Shown here: positions 33,200-43,910 of the stretch, one piece after another
Position numbering within the stretch: position 1 is the stretch's first letter
How the letters are laid out: each line of letters starts with the position of its first letter
Origin: Pelobates cultripes
Lineage: Eukaryota; Chordata; Amphibia; Anura; Pelobatidae
Reading direction: 5' to 3'
DNA: 64,000 nucleotides
NCBI GenBank assembly: GCA_933207985.1
Contig: OW240913.1
Location: 261,418,439 to 261,482,438, forward strand
Program-made: the position numbers and the translations under genes
The notes under the pieces: model-generated
Database searches by the model: none
Told to the model about the DNA's origin: nothing
The model's input: the letters and a program-made list of their open reading frames with translations, nothing else

Positions 33200-34122
33200 G
33201 GGATTTTGTCCCACTCCTCTTTTGCAGATCCTCTCCAAGTCATTAAGGTTTCGAGGCTGATGTTTGGCAACTTGAACTTTAAGCTCCCTCCACAGATTTT
33301 TTATGGCATTGGAGACTGGCTAGGCCATTCCAGGACTTTAATGTGCTTCTTCTTGAGCCACTCATATGTTGCCTTGGCTGTGTGTTTTGGGTCATTGTCA
33401 TGCTTAAATACCCATCTAAGACCCATTTTCAATGCCCTAACTGAGGGAAGGAGGTTCTCGCCCAAGATTTGACTGTACATGCCCCTGTCTTTTATCTCTT
33501 TGATGCATTTGTTCTGTCCCCTTAGCAGAAAAACACCCCCAAAGCATAATGTTTCCACCTCCCTGTTTGACAGTGGTGATGGTGTTCTTGGGTGTCATAG
33601 GCAGCATTCCTCCTCCTCCAAAAACACATTGAGTTGATGCCAAAGAGCTTGATTTTGGGCTCATCTGACCACAACACTTTCACCCAGTTCTCCTCTGAAT
33701 CATTCAGATGTTCATTGGCAAACTTCAGACGGGGCTGTACATGTGCTTTCTTGAGATGGGGGACCCACATTGCGGGTGCTGCAGAATTTCAGTCCTTCAC
33801 GGCGTAGTGTGTTACCAATTGTTTTCTTGGTGACTATGGTCCCAGGTGCCTTGAGATAATTGAAAAGATCCTCCTGTGTAGTTATAGGCTGATTCCTCAC
33901 CATTCTCATGATCATTGAAACTCCACGAGATGAGATCTTGCATGGAGCACCAGACCGAGGGAGACTGACAGTTACTTTGTGTTTCTTCCATTTGCGAATA
34001 ATCACACCAACCGTTGTCACCTCACCAAGCGGCTTGGCGATGGTCTTGTAGCCCATTCCAGCCATGTGTAGGTCTACAATCTTGTCCCTGACATCCTTGG
34101 ACAGCTCTTTGGTCTTGGCCAT
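33200..34122 (-). pseudogene. Tc1 transposase, frameshifted
   Basis: The 5' piece (33712-34122) has the natural start [19 protein letters not shown] and the paired-like helix-turn-helix region followed by TIAKPLGE, with the second HTH around [14 protein letters not shown]. The frame then shifts; the next pieces (33522-33770 and 33437-33664) carry the [16 protein letters not shown] and [15 protein letters not shown] blocks, so the first catalytic Asp region (WSDE) is present. The last piece (33301-33558) has [18 protein letters not shown] with the second catalytic Asp. The third acidic position after WPSQSP is lost. The enzyme cannot be made as one protein. Confidence 0.88.
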
Positions 34123-34288
34123 GGTGGAGCGTTTTGAATCTGATTGATTACTTCTGTGGACAGGTGTCTTTTATACAGTTAATAAGCTGAGATTAAGAGC
34201 ACTCCCTTTAAGAGAGGGCTCATAATTGCAGCTCTTTACCTGTATCAAAGACCCCTGGGATACAGAAATCTTGCTGATTGATACGGGA

Positions 34289-34697
34289 TTAAATGACCAC
34301 TATAGGCACCCAGACCACTTCAGCTTAATTATGTGGTCTGGGTGCCTGGTCCAGCTAGGGTTAACCCTTTTTTTTTTTAATAAACATAGCAGTTTCAGAG
34401 AAACTGCTATCTTTATAAATGGGTTAATCCAGCCTCTAGTGGCTGTCTCTTGACAGCCGAATATGAATGCTTTCCTATGAGACTGGCTGAATGCGCGCGC
34501 AGCTCCTGCCGTGCATGTGCATTCCACCGGAGAGGAGGAGGAGAGCTCCCCGCCCGGCGCTGGAGAAAGGTGAGTGTTTAACCCCTTCCTCTCCCCAGAG
34601 CCTGGCGGGAGGGGGTCCCTGAGGGTGGGGGCGCCCTCAGGGCACTGTAGTGCCAGGAAAACTTGTATGTTTTCCTGGCACTATAGTGGTCCTTTAA
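34289..34697. mobile_element. Family 2 MITE nested in the Tc1 element
   Basis: Bounded by TTAA. Left end: TTAAATGACCACTATAGGCA with the 'ccagaccacttcagctta' hairpin block; right end: 'ggcactatagtggtccttta' followed by A. It interrupts Tc1 sequence between the transposase start and the right terminal repeat. Confidence 0.75.
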
Positions 34698-34896
34698 AAA
34701 TGTATTTAACTCATTGACATGCAAATCAATTTATACGTTTTTTGACACGCATTGTCTGGATTTTTTTGTTTGTTTGTTATTCTGACTCTAACTGTTAAAA
34801 TACACCTACCATTAAAATTATAGACTGATCATTTCTTTGTCAGTGGGCAAACGTTCAAAATCAGCAGGGGATTGAATACTTTTTTCCCTTACTGTA

Positions 34897-36067
34897 AACT
34901 GGAAAAATGATATTGGAGAAAAAAAGGCACACCCCCCAAAAATAAAAAATAAATCTTTTTGCTGTAAGCCTTTCTCAAGGGAGTACAAACTGTATCAAAA
35001 CACCTTAAATACTTTGTGAGTGATAACAATTGATTCCCAAGGGTAATGGGTGGCCACCCACTAATTGGCAAAGTAACCCTCTCCAACAGTCACATGACCA
35101 ATATTGAGAGCATCTTGTAACATTTAAAAAAAAAAAATGAAAATAACGTGGGAAAAAAGGAATAATAAAAAAAACAGAAAATGCAAATAACAAGCTTTAG
35201 ATCTGATCCCTGAATCAAAATGTTCAAGCATACAGCATTCTTACAGTAAGGGGGTAGAAAATGCAGCATCAATAAGCTGTTAAAGCGGAATTACATGCAG
35301 AGTAAAAACTGAAAACCTAAATAGACAAAATGCCATAGAGAAAATTGATAAACACATGCCCCTTAGAGTGGCTAAAAGCAAGTAAAAAATCCACGCAATC
35401 TGATAGATCGAAAGAACTATAGATGCCCAACAGTATCTGTATTATTGAACGCGGAATTAATCATAGTCACAGAGACGAACATGCATTCCAAAGCACCCCA
35501 GTAGAACATAAATTAGGCCAAAGAAATTGAAAAACAATTTGAAAAAAATACAAAAAAGCGTGGAAAAAGAGAATATACTAATATAAGCATATATTAGTAA
35601 TTCGTTTCAAAGATCCAAGGTAAGTGTCATCTCACATCAAGACCAGTTGATAGCTACATCATAACAAAAAATAATATAAGTTCACATCAAAATCAAATGA
35701 AGATCAAGAGAAAATAGTATGAGAGAAACAAAATAAATGAAGTGTAAAAAAATAAATCTTTATTAATAATTGACCACAAAGATCAGTGACAAATGGCATA
35801 TATTGCCAAGAACAGAAGACAAAATCATAAACAAAAAATGTGAAAAATAAGGTGAACCCAATATGGAGATTAACTGAGCCAAGTTGTCTGGAAAGAATTG
35901 AAAGTGGCAAATCTGGTTGATTTATTCCAACTCCCCATTTTCTATGTTGACCGTTCCTGCCATGATGATGATGAAACGATATAGTACCTCTGCAAGGATG
36001 TCAACTTGTCCCAAAAATCATATAAGCTCACCAGTTGACTGATGATATCATCAAAAGATGATAGTTT
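34897..36067. repeat. Unassigned AT-rich region with PLE-end-like fragment
   Basis: At 34960-35010 the minus strand reads 'tttgtactcccttgagaaag' and 'gcttacagcaaaaagattta', with an upstream 'gtatttaaggtgttttgata'. This resembles the TTGAGAAAG core of PLE termini. The rest, to 36067, is AT-rich and I recognise nothing in it. Confidence 0.3.
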
Positions 36068-36594
36068 CTTTTTTTTTTTTTTTTATAATTTATTTATTTC
36101 AATTTTTCTTATTCAAGACGTACAAGACATTAACATCATCCATACTAATATAAAAAACATAAAAAATGTAAACATTTAGCGCTAGTTAGATAGGACATGT
36201 GGTATTACATATATACATAGAGATTAAATATTGCTCATTATCATGTATTTACAATATTATTGCTTGTTCCCCATTTCTTTAAACAAATCCAAATACCAAA
36301 ATAACGAGAACAATGAGCATGACAAAAATTTTCATCCAACCGTCCTAAAATTAGAGTTTCGTCTCCCATAATAGTCATCCTTCTTCACTATCTATTGTTA
36401 CTTTTATTAAATAATTAGCTTTACTGGATTCATTAGTATGATGTACTTAACAAACATACAAAAACAAACTTGCATTGCAGACTCTACTTGGGGTATTGCA
36501 GTGGCACCTCTATTTCACTACCTTAAAGAAATGAAAAGGAAAAGATGTAAAAAAAAAAAACCACACAGCTATTCTATTAATTTTGTCCAGGATT

Positions 36595-39500
36595 TTATCT
36601 GGACAGACTCTCCATTTTTTCTTTCCAGAAATTGCTAACATCTCTTATTTTTATTGACTGATGTCCCAAGGCTTCCATGGTTAATTGGTATTGGACTTGT
36701 GAATATAACTGGGCTTGTGTAAAATTTGCGCTACTCTTCCAATTCCTTGCGATTATTATTTTTGTTGCTGCTACAAAATGGACATATATAAATTTGTTCT
36801 TAAAAAGGAGTGATTGCAAATTTAAGTGAAATAGACCATTATGGTGACCTCTAGGGATTTTTGTTTCTGTAATATACTCCAATGATTCAAAAGCCATAAA
36901 CCACAGAATTTTCACCTTACTGCAGTCCCACCATATATGTCCAAAAGTCCCCTCTTTGTCATTGCATCTCCAACACAGTGGGGAATTAGAAGTGTACATT
37001 TTGGACAATCTGGTGGGAACTAAATACCAGCGATTCATTAATTTAAATAATACCTCAAGAAGGTTCAAACAATGGATTATTTTACTTGTTTGGTATAATA
37101 CTTGATCCCATTCAGACTTAAGAATCTGTACATTTAACTCTTTACTCCATTTTTGAATATTTACATTTAAATTTGGTGCTTCAAGTTGAAGAAGAGCAGT
37201 CCTTGCCTTTGAAACTATTTGCGATACCTTCTCATTTCTTAATAGAACTATCAAATTTTTTATACCCGCTGTAGGTCGATGTAACAAAAACTGTTTAATA
37301 AAGCTTCTGATTCTTAAATAATTATACCACTCTTTCCTAGGTAGTGAAAATTCTTGTATCAAATTTTCAAATGATTTAATTTTATCTCCCGCTATTATTT
37401 GATTTATATAATCAATGCCTCTCCTTGTCCATTCACTGATATTTAAATCTTTCATCCTTAGTTGTATAATACTGAGGTTAAAGTTTCCCAATATTTTATT
37501 GCGGATTCCGCTATTAATCCTCAGCTTTTCCCACTCCATTAGAATGGATTTCAAGCAATTATTAGAAGTACAGACCTTTTTAATTCTTTGGTCTTGATTA
37601 GTTAGCCATAACAATTGATGTAAATTTTCCATTTCTACCATCTCCATTTCTAATTGATACCATCCAGCTTCCTCTGAACTTGATAATTGCGTCATATATA
37701 TGAAACATCATATTAGCTAAATAAATTATGTTGACGTTTGGGAAATTTATCCCTCCTTTCCTGCTCTTCTGCATCAAAAGATGCTTATTCATCCTCGGCC
37801 TTTTTCCTTTCCATATAAAATTATTTATATCTCGTATCATAGATAACCATGGTTGTGGCATTCTCAAAGGGATCATACAAAATAAATAGGACCATTTAGG
37901 GAGTAAGTACGAGTTAACCAAATTGATTCTACCCCACCAGGATAATTCAATTTGTCTCCATCTTTTTAATGACTCATGTGTCGATCTAAATGTTTTCAAA
38001 AAATTTGTTTGCAACGTATCTTTTAAATCATCAGAAATCACTATACCTAGATAAGATAACCTGTTTTTATCACAGTTAAATTTATATTTATCTTTAATCT
38101 GTTGGATAGAGTCGCTAGAAATATTTATAGCTAAAAAAGTAGATTTCGTTGCATTTATTTTATAATTTGAAATCAGACTGTATTTATCTATCTCTTCCAT
38201 TAAGGCACTAAGCGATTCGACAGGGTCGGTTAGGGTCAAAATCAAGTCATCCGCATATAGATTCAATTTAAATTCTTTCTCTCTGTGCCTAAATCCTTTA
38301 ATTCGAGGGTTATCTCTTATATTAATAGCTAGAATCTCCATTGTCATAATATATAAGATAGGCGACAAAGGACAACCCTGTCTCGTGCCATTTTTTTATG
38401 TAAACCACTCTGAACATATATTTGGAGCCACTGTTCTTGCTTTTGGGCCTTCGTATAGAGCTAAAATAGCGTTAAGCATCCTGCCCTGGATTCCAAATTT
38501 TTCCATAGTTTTCCTTAAAAAGTCCCAACCGACCCTGTCGAAAGCTTTCTCGGCATCTACAGCCAATACAAATAAAGATTTATTATTTCTTCTAGATGCA
38601 TCTATCAACTCCAATAATCTTCTAGAATTATCTACCGGATCTCTACCTTGTACAAAACCAATTTGATCATTTTTGATTATATAATCCATTAGTCCCCTTA
38701 GTCTATTAGCCAAAACTGATGAAAAGATTTTAACATCTGTGTTAATTAAAGAGATGGGTCTATAATTCTCCACCTTTAAAGGGTCTTTATTATCTTTTAA
38801 AATTGGAAGAATATTTGCACTCAGCATTTCGGTAGGAAATTTGCCAACTGATACGATTTCGTTAAACATATTTGTTAAATGGGGAACTATAATGTTTTTA
38901 AAGGATTTGTAAAATATATTTGCAAAACCATCTGGACCTGGCGTCTTATCTGATTTTAATTTGTTTATTACTGCCTCTACTTCTTGGACTGTAATTAAAG
39001 TATTTAACTTATTACTTTGTTCTAATGTTAATTTAGGTGTATTGGTTTTACTCAGATAATCCTCTTCATTTATTATCGGGGGAGTTAGATTGTACAAAGC
39101 CTCATAGTACTTATTAAATCTCTCACCTATTTTTTTTGGGTCTAAATATACCCCCTCTTCATCCACTATCTTTACTATTTTGCTGGATCCAATTTTATCT
39201 CTTAATTTTTTTGTCATGTTTCTATCTGCTCGGTTCCCCCTATAATAATAATTTGCTTTAAGTTTATTCATTAGTTTTGCATTCTTTGCTATCAAAAAAT
39301 TATTAATTCTGTTCTGAATACTTTTCAGTTCATCTGCATTTTCTTTAGAAGGAGACTGCTTATTCTTACTTGCGATCTTTTTTAATTCTGCTTGTAGTCC
39401 TAGAAAAATTCTATTATTTTCTACTTTATATCTTGTTTGTATACTTATTATATTGCCTCTCATTGTGGATTTAAAGGCACACCAATTGTTTATATATGAG

Positions 39501-39829
39501 GTATCATTAGGATCGTTTTCAAGAAAAAAGGTTACTATTTGTTTTTCTAGTATATCAAGATTGATCTTAGATTTTAACAAATTATCCTCCATACGCCAGG
39601 TATCACGACCAATCCTGGTCCATTGATTCTTCATCTCCCACATATTAATACTGTGGTCTGACCAAGTATTATCAAGTATCTTAAAATATTTAATATTCGT
39701 CAATGCTGTCATATTGCCCCACACCATATCTATTCGAGAATACGAAAGATGTACACGTGAAAAAAACGTATATTCCAATGAGTCAGGATTGGTCGTTCTC
39801 CAAAGATCAAAATAGTCAAAATTAATCAT
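36595..39829 (-). pseudogene. L1 ORF2, distal part: RT and C-terminal domain
   Basis: The first block (39829 to 38396) continues the endonuclease (DYFDLWRTTNPDSLEYTFFS, SYSRIDMVWGN, WSDHSI) and enters the RT (KTPGPDGFANIFYKSF, VENYRPISLINTD, DQIGFVQGRD, AVDAEKAFDRVGW). An in-frame TAA at 38396-38398 follows CSEWFT. The same frame then resumes with NGTRQGCPLSPILYIMTME and LNLYADDLILTL (catalytic YADD intact). A frameshift near 37695 switches to the last open piece (to 36595), which ends with the Cys motif CWRCNDKEGTFGHIWWDC. One stop and one shift in 3.2 kb indicate moderate age. Confidence 0.9.
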
Positions 39830-39862
39830 AATTCTATTAGTAGATCTTGCAAGTTTATCTGT

Positions 39863-39876
39863 TCTTTTTTGATGTA
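39863..39876 (+). repeat. Penelope target-site duplication, left copy
   Basis: tcttttttgatgta, identical to 45177-45190. Removing 39877-45190 restores a continuous L1 endonuclease frame (LLHQKRTDKLARSTNRIM). Confidence 0.92.
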
Positions 39877-40177
39877 TGAACTTTTTTATATTTAGATTTA
39901 TAAGGATTTTTTCATGGTTCTTATGATTTGTTTATTTTTATATGAATAAATATTTTGTGTATATGTACATTTTTATCTTATTCTACAGCTGCTGCTTTGG
40001 AGTGTAATTTTTCTAGTGGTCATATTTTATTTGGAGCGCTCACATACCCTTGTTGGTTTATATTTTATTTGGTTGTTTAGTCGCTCTTTTATATGTGACG
40101 CAGCCCTGCTTATTATTGTGTATAGAGTTTTTGTATACTCCAATTCAGATTATTTTGATGTTTATTGTATTGGTAAT
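39877..40177 (+). repeat. Left pseudo-LTR (truncated) of the PLE
   Basis: Begins tgaacttttttatatttag and ends 'tttattgtattggtaat'. Compared with the right copy I see one a/t difference near the start and one c/t difference near the end. Confidence 0.9.
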
Positions 40178-40287
40178 ATTTATTTCGGAGAGCGCAATTT
40201 AGATCTGAATTGGAGATTTATTTATTTATTATTTACATAACTTTAGATTTAAAACGTTATTTTGGATTAACATTTTTCCTTTTAAAT

Positions 40288-41409
40288 ATGCCTTTAGTAA
40301 GCCTTACTGAAAGGGCGAATAGAAGGTTGAATCTACTCACTGATAAGGAGGATAATCCCTCACCACATAAGGCAGAATCCCATATAAAAAACCTCTTTTT
40401 TGAGCTTGAGAAGCATTTGAAAACTGAAATGAGGGATTGGTGGGATCAGGCGTTGCTGGAAAAGTATCTAGAACAGAAACTTATCCCTAGGGGTCTAAGG
40501 TTCGATAAGAGACCATTCTTCTCGGATCATACACAATTAGAGAATGAATGGCTAGAAGCTCTAGATAATTGTTCTGTGATACTGATGCAAATTTTGGTCA
40601 GATATAGACAGTATAGATTAAAAAGAACAGAAACTGAGATAGAGTTAATCCACTCTCAGATAAGTACTACGGATAATTCTGACCTTGTAACAGAATTGGA
40701 TAACAATGTTAATAATAGGATGACTAAGTTTGAGAAAGAGATTGTCACCAAAAAGAACTCTAAATTCCTCAGAGACAAAAAAGATTTTGAGGGTGGCCTC
40801 ATTAGAAATTGGCAGAGGAAGGTCTATAGGAAGAACAGGGATACTCCCATTTTAAGATCAGGGAATAAGTCCGAGATTCGTAATCCCCACTCTATTCATC
40901 AGTATCCCAAAAAAAGAAATATGAATCTTGGGAATCCTTCACGTGAATCTTATAATAAGACTACTGGACATGGTCACAATACTTATGCGGAAATAGCGAG
41001 ATCTAAGCCACATAATCAGATGAATCAGAGTTATACTCCAAGACGTGGTTATAATCGAGATGAGAGAGATATCCGCTATACTCCGAAGAAGCCATATAAC
41101 AATGCTTGGAGAAAACCAGATAATCCCAATCATATTCCTCTCTCAGAGTCTAGGGACCTCCTCATTAGAAGATGCACCAATGATTCAAGTGCCAACACAG
41201 ACCCCAATGAATTGGGAGCTCGCCCCAAACCGCCACGATCCCATAATTATGGCTCTTCAAGAGATGTTCATTTTTTAGGGGAAGGTCCATCAGACATTCC
41301 CAAGACCTTTCCGTTATTCTCCAAGAGGGGGGGCAGGAAAAGAGATACACCCACAGGGGAACAAGAGGAAAGAGAAATGAACCCCAACAAATCGAGGTGC
41401 CTCCCTTAG
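40288..41409 (+). CDS. PLE ORF1, basic protein of unknown function (374 aa)
   Basis: The frame is open from 40210, but the first good start is ATG at 40288 (MPLVSLTERANRRLNLLTD). Residues about 1-140 are charged and helical in appearance (SHIKNLFFELEKHLKTEM, then QYRLKRTETEIELIHSQI). From about 190 onward the protein is Arg/Lys/Tyr/Asn-rich and low in complexity (TPRRGYNRDERDIRYTPKK), as in nucleic-acid-binding tails. I do not recognise a domain. ORF1 ends TAG at 41409 and overlaps the ORF2 frame, which is open from 41247. A slippery heptamer at 41271-41277 (codons 329-330) could fuse the two. Confidence 0.75.
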   Translation: MPLVSLTERANRRLNLLTDKEDNPSPHKAESHIKNLFFELEKHLKTEMRDWWDQALLEKYLEQKLIPRGLRFDKRPFFSDHTQLENEWLEALDNCSVILMQILVRYRQYRLKRTETEIELIHSQISTTDNSDLVTELDNNVNNRMTKFEKEIVTKKNSKFLRDKKDFEGGLIRNWQRKVYRKNRDTPILRSGNKSEIRNPHSIHQYPKKRNMNLGNPSRESYNKTTGHGHNTYAEIARSKPHNQMNQSYTPRRGYNRDERDIRYTPKKPYNNAWRKPDNPNHIPLSESRDLLIRRCTNDSSANTDPNELGARPKPPRSHNYGSSRDVHFLGEGPSDIPKTFPLFSKRGGRKRDTPTGEQEEREMNPNKSRCLP

Positions 41410-43910
41410 TGGGAATCTTTAATTTGTCTACTCATACATTGAAAGCCTCAGAGATTTCCTTGTTGAACAAAGGTTTGAACTTCGCCCCCCTCAGTAATCC
41501 CAATATCTTGGATTTATTTAGGGATCTTAATCATTTCATTAGGAAATTGACCCTTACCAGGTCATTCAATATTAAGGAGGCCAATAGTATAATTGAATGT
41601 CCTGGTTTTTTAAATGAACCACAAGATAAGATTATACTTAAGAATTTGATAGGTCTCCTTAATGAACAAACAGAGCCTGGGATCACAATTGATGCTTTGG
41701 AGGTTATAGACGCTAGTATAACTACAGGTCTTAAACCACCTTCCACTTATCATCCTGTAGCAGATAAAGGAGGATTCCTACCTATTTTCTATGAACTGGT
41801 GTTGAAGGATTTTAGATCTTTAGTCACCAGTCTAAATGTCAAACAAAGAAATTGGAAGTTGGAATATAACCTTACGAATCTGGAAAGGGCAGCACTGAAA
41901 GACCTTAAGAAAGATCATAACATCGTTATCAAGGGGGCTGATAAGGGAGGTGGGATTGTTCTCCTTGACAGAGAGAACTACCTCAAGGAAGCATATCGGA
42001 TTTTGGAAGATACAAATTATTATAAAACCCTCGCTTTTAATCCCACTACTCAATTCACCAGGGATCTCAAAACCTGGGTGAATAGGATGTTTGATATAGG
42101 GGTTATTGATAAATCAGAAAAAGGTTTTCTACTCTCCGGTGGAGACAATATACCCATCTTTTACTTCCTTCCGAAGATCCATAAGTCCCTCACTAATCCA
42201 CCTGGTAGACCTATTATTTCATCTATTGGTTCTCTTACAGCACCCTTATCAAAATGGGTAGATATTCATCTTCAGAAAATTATGATCAACCTTCCTTCGT
42301 ATATTAAAGACACGGGACATGTATTATCATTGATGCAGGAGATTTCCTGGCAGGAGAATTATTGTTGGCTGACCGTGGATGTGGCAGCCCTATATTCAAA
42401 TATCGACCACAAGTTGGGCTTGAAAGCTATTCAACATTTCCTTTTGGAAGATCCCCTTCTCCCTCGTTGTCAAGTGGAAGCAATTTTGGAAAGTATATCC
42501 TTTATTTTAACCCATAATTATTTTTGTTTTAATGGGCAGTTCTACCTACAAATAAAAGGCACAGCAATGGGGGCCAGTTTTGCCCCAGCATATGCAAATA
42601 TCTTTATGGGCCTGTGGGAATCCATCCATATATTTAATCATCCTATATGGAGAGAACATCTTATATTTTATAAAAGATTTATCGACGACATCTTGATTAT
42701 TTGGAAGGGTGATCTTGATGATACTGATAACTTTGTCCATTATCTCAATAACAACGAATGGGGATTATCTTTTACTAGTAATAAAAATAAGACAACCATT
42801 GAGTTCCTTGATTTGATCCTATGCGGGAAACCTGGACATGTCCTCACTAAAACTTTTAAGAAACCGGTCGATGTTAATGGTTTTTTACATTCAACGAGTG
42901 GTCATCATCCAACGTGGATTAATAATATCCCGTATGGTCAGTTTATTAGACTACGCCGAAATTGTTCTCTCTTGGAAGACTTTGAAGAAGAATCTTTGGA
43001 ATTATGTCAACGTTTCCTGGATAAAGATTATGATCCAAACACCATTTATCAGGCATATCATAAGGCTAGAAACATTTCGAGAAATTCACTCATAGAGCCT
43101 TATATTGATCAGGAGTCTCCAGCTAGATCTCCCGTGCCATCAGTTAAACATATGGAAGTATTATCCCTTTTGGAAAATTCAACTCCTAAAAGAAGATCCA
43201 ACACCCGGAATAAATTTAACATCAGTACTAGGGATGTTTCTCATAATAAGGGTCCCATATTTACCACTACCTTTAATAGGGCATATGACCAGATTATTTC
43301 CATTCTACGCCAACATTGGTCTATTTTATTATTGGATCCTTGGTTGAAATTTAGTTTAGCTGGGTCACCAAGAATAACCTTTAGGAAAAATAGAAATTTA
43401 AAGAACTTGTTAGCTCCATCTAAGCTTGCCTCAGCAGAATCCCATAACACATTGGCAGCCCTTGGTGTAGGGAATTTCAAATGCGGTTCAACGCGATGTC
43501 TAACATGTCAGTATATACACCATGGAGGTTTGGATTTCTCGTCTTCTTCGAATAATGAGACTTTCCAAGTAACCTCAAGGATTACCTGTAACACCCCATA
43601 TGTTGTCTATTTACTGAAGTGTTCGTGTGGATTGCTTTATGTTGGCCAGACTTCTAGGTCATTGAAAACTAGGTTCAGAGAACACAGACTAGCGATCATT
43701 AAACAGGATAGAAAATCCCCGGTAGCTAGACACTTCCAAATGGCTCATGAGAGCAATCCTTTATATATATCTGTTATGGGTATTGAACATATCCCAGAGA
43801 AGATTGTTAATAGAAAAACAGCTCTTATTGTAGCTGAGACCAGGTGGATTTTCCGACTGAATACTCTTAATCCGTATGGGTTAAATGAGGAATTGGAGCA
43901 CATTACTTAA
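41247..43910 (+). CDS. PLE ORF2: Penelope-type reverse transcriptase and GIY-YIG endonuclease
   Basis: The frame is open from 41247; conserved coding starts about 41397 (GTG, not a credible initiator) with PPLVGIFNLSTHTL. Counting from 41397: KGADKGGGIVLLDRENY (about 181-197), FYFLPKIHKSL (about 254-264), RT motif A TVDVAALYSNID with Asp328, motif B KGTAMGASFAPAYAN, and motif C RFIDD with Asp430-Asp431. Then come a Cys cluster KCGSTRCLTCQYIH and a GIY-YIG endonuclease, VVYLLKCSCGLLYVGQTSRS with Tyr748, followed by KTRFREHR. The TAA stop follows. No stops or shifts interrupt it. PLEs use the endonuclease with the RT to prime at nicked targets. First in-frame Met lies well inside the RT region, supporting expression through frameshifting from ORF1. 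Confidence 0.92.
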   Translation, partial: LWLFKRCSFFRGRSIRHSQDLSVILQEGGQEKRYTHRGTRGKRNEPQQIEVPPLVGIFNLSTHTLKASEISLLNKGLNFAPLSNPNILDLFRDLNHFIRKLTLTRSFNIKEANSIIECPGFLNEPQDKIILKNLIGLLNEQTEPGITIDALEVIDASITTGLKPPSTYHPVADKGGFLPIFYELVLKDFRSLVTSLNVKQRNWKLEYNLTNLERAALKDLKKDHNIVIKGADKGGGIVLLDRENYLKEAYRILEDTNYYKTLAFNPTTQFTRDLKTWVNRMFDIGVIDKSEKGFLLSGGDNIPIFYFLPKIHKSLTNPPGRPIISSIGSLTAPLSKWVDIHLQKIMINLPSYIKDTGHVLSLMQEISWQENYCWLTVDVAALYSNIDHKLGLKAIQHFLLEDPLLPRCQVEAILESISFILTHNYFCFNGQFYLQIKGTAMGASFAPAYANIFMGLWESIHIFNHPIWREHLIFYKRFIDDILIIWKGDLDDTDNFVHYLNNNEWGLSFTSNKNKTTIEFLDLILCGKPGHVLTKTFKKPVDVNGFLHSTSGHHPTWINNIPYGQFIRLRRNCSLLEDFEEESLELCQRFLDKDYDPNTIYQAYHKARNISRNSLIEPYIDQESPARSPVPSVKHMEVLSLLENSTPKRRSNTRNKFNISTRDVSHNKGPIFTTTFNRAYDQIISILRQHWSILLLDPWLKFSLAGSPRITFRKNRNLKNLLAPSKLASAESHNTLAALGVGNFKCGSTRCLTCQYIHHGGLDFSSSSNNETFQVTSRITCNTPYVVYLLKCSCGLLYVGQTSRSLKTRFREHRLAIIKQDRKSPVARHFQMAHESNPLYISVMGIEHIPEKIVNRKTALIVAETRWIFRLNTLNPYGLNEELEHIT
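41271..41312 (+). promoter_or_regulatory. Candidate -1 ribosomal frameshift site (slippery heptamer and stem)
   Basis: In the ORF1 frame the sequence reads CAT TTT TTA GGG, so 41271-41277 is T_TTT_TTA in exactly the phase needed for -1 slippage. The -1 frame is then open from 41277 through ORF2. A stem follows: 41279-41287 (gggaaggtc) pairs with 41304-41312 (gacctttcc), nine pairs including one G-U, with a 16-base loop. The spacer between heptamer and full stem is only one base; if the outer three pairs open it is four bases. ORF2 has no ATG before its RT domain, so some recoding is required. Function is inferred, not shown. Confidence 0.6.

Larger units (their letters stand above)
32936..34894 (-). 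mobile_element. Tc1-like element with TA target site and terminal inverted repeats
   Basis: It is flanked by TA (32934-32935 and 34895-34896). The left end, cagtgagggaaaaaggtact, is mirrored by 'tacttttttcccttactg' at the right. The inverted repeats extend inward for about 200 bases ('gatcagtctataagtttaat' against 'attaaaattatagactgatc'). A transposase reading frame runs on the minus strand from 34122 down to about 33200, broken by frameshifts. A family 2 MITE is inserted in its 5' untranslated part (34289-34697). Confidence 0.88.

Noticed and set aside
41271..41277. Slippery heptamer as a sign of an endogenous retrovirus
   Set aside because: The flanking genes are Penelope-type RT and GIY-YIG endonuclease with pseudo-LTR structure; no retroviral gag, protease, integrase or envelope is present.
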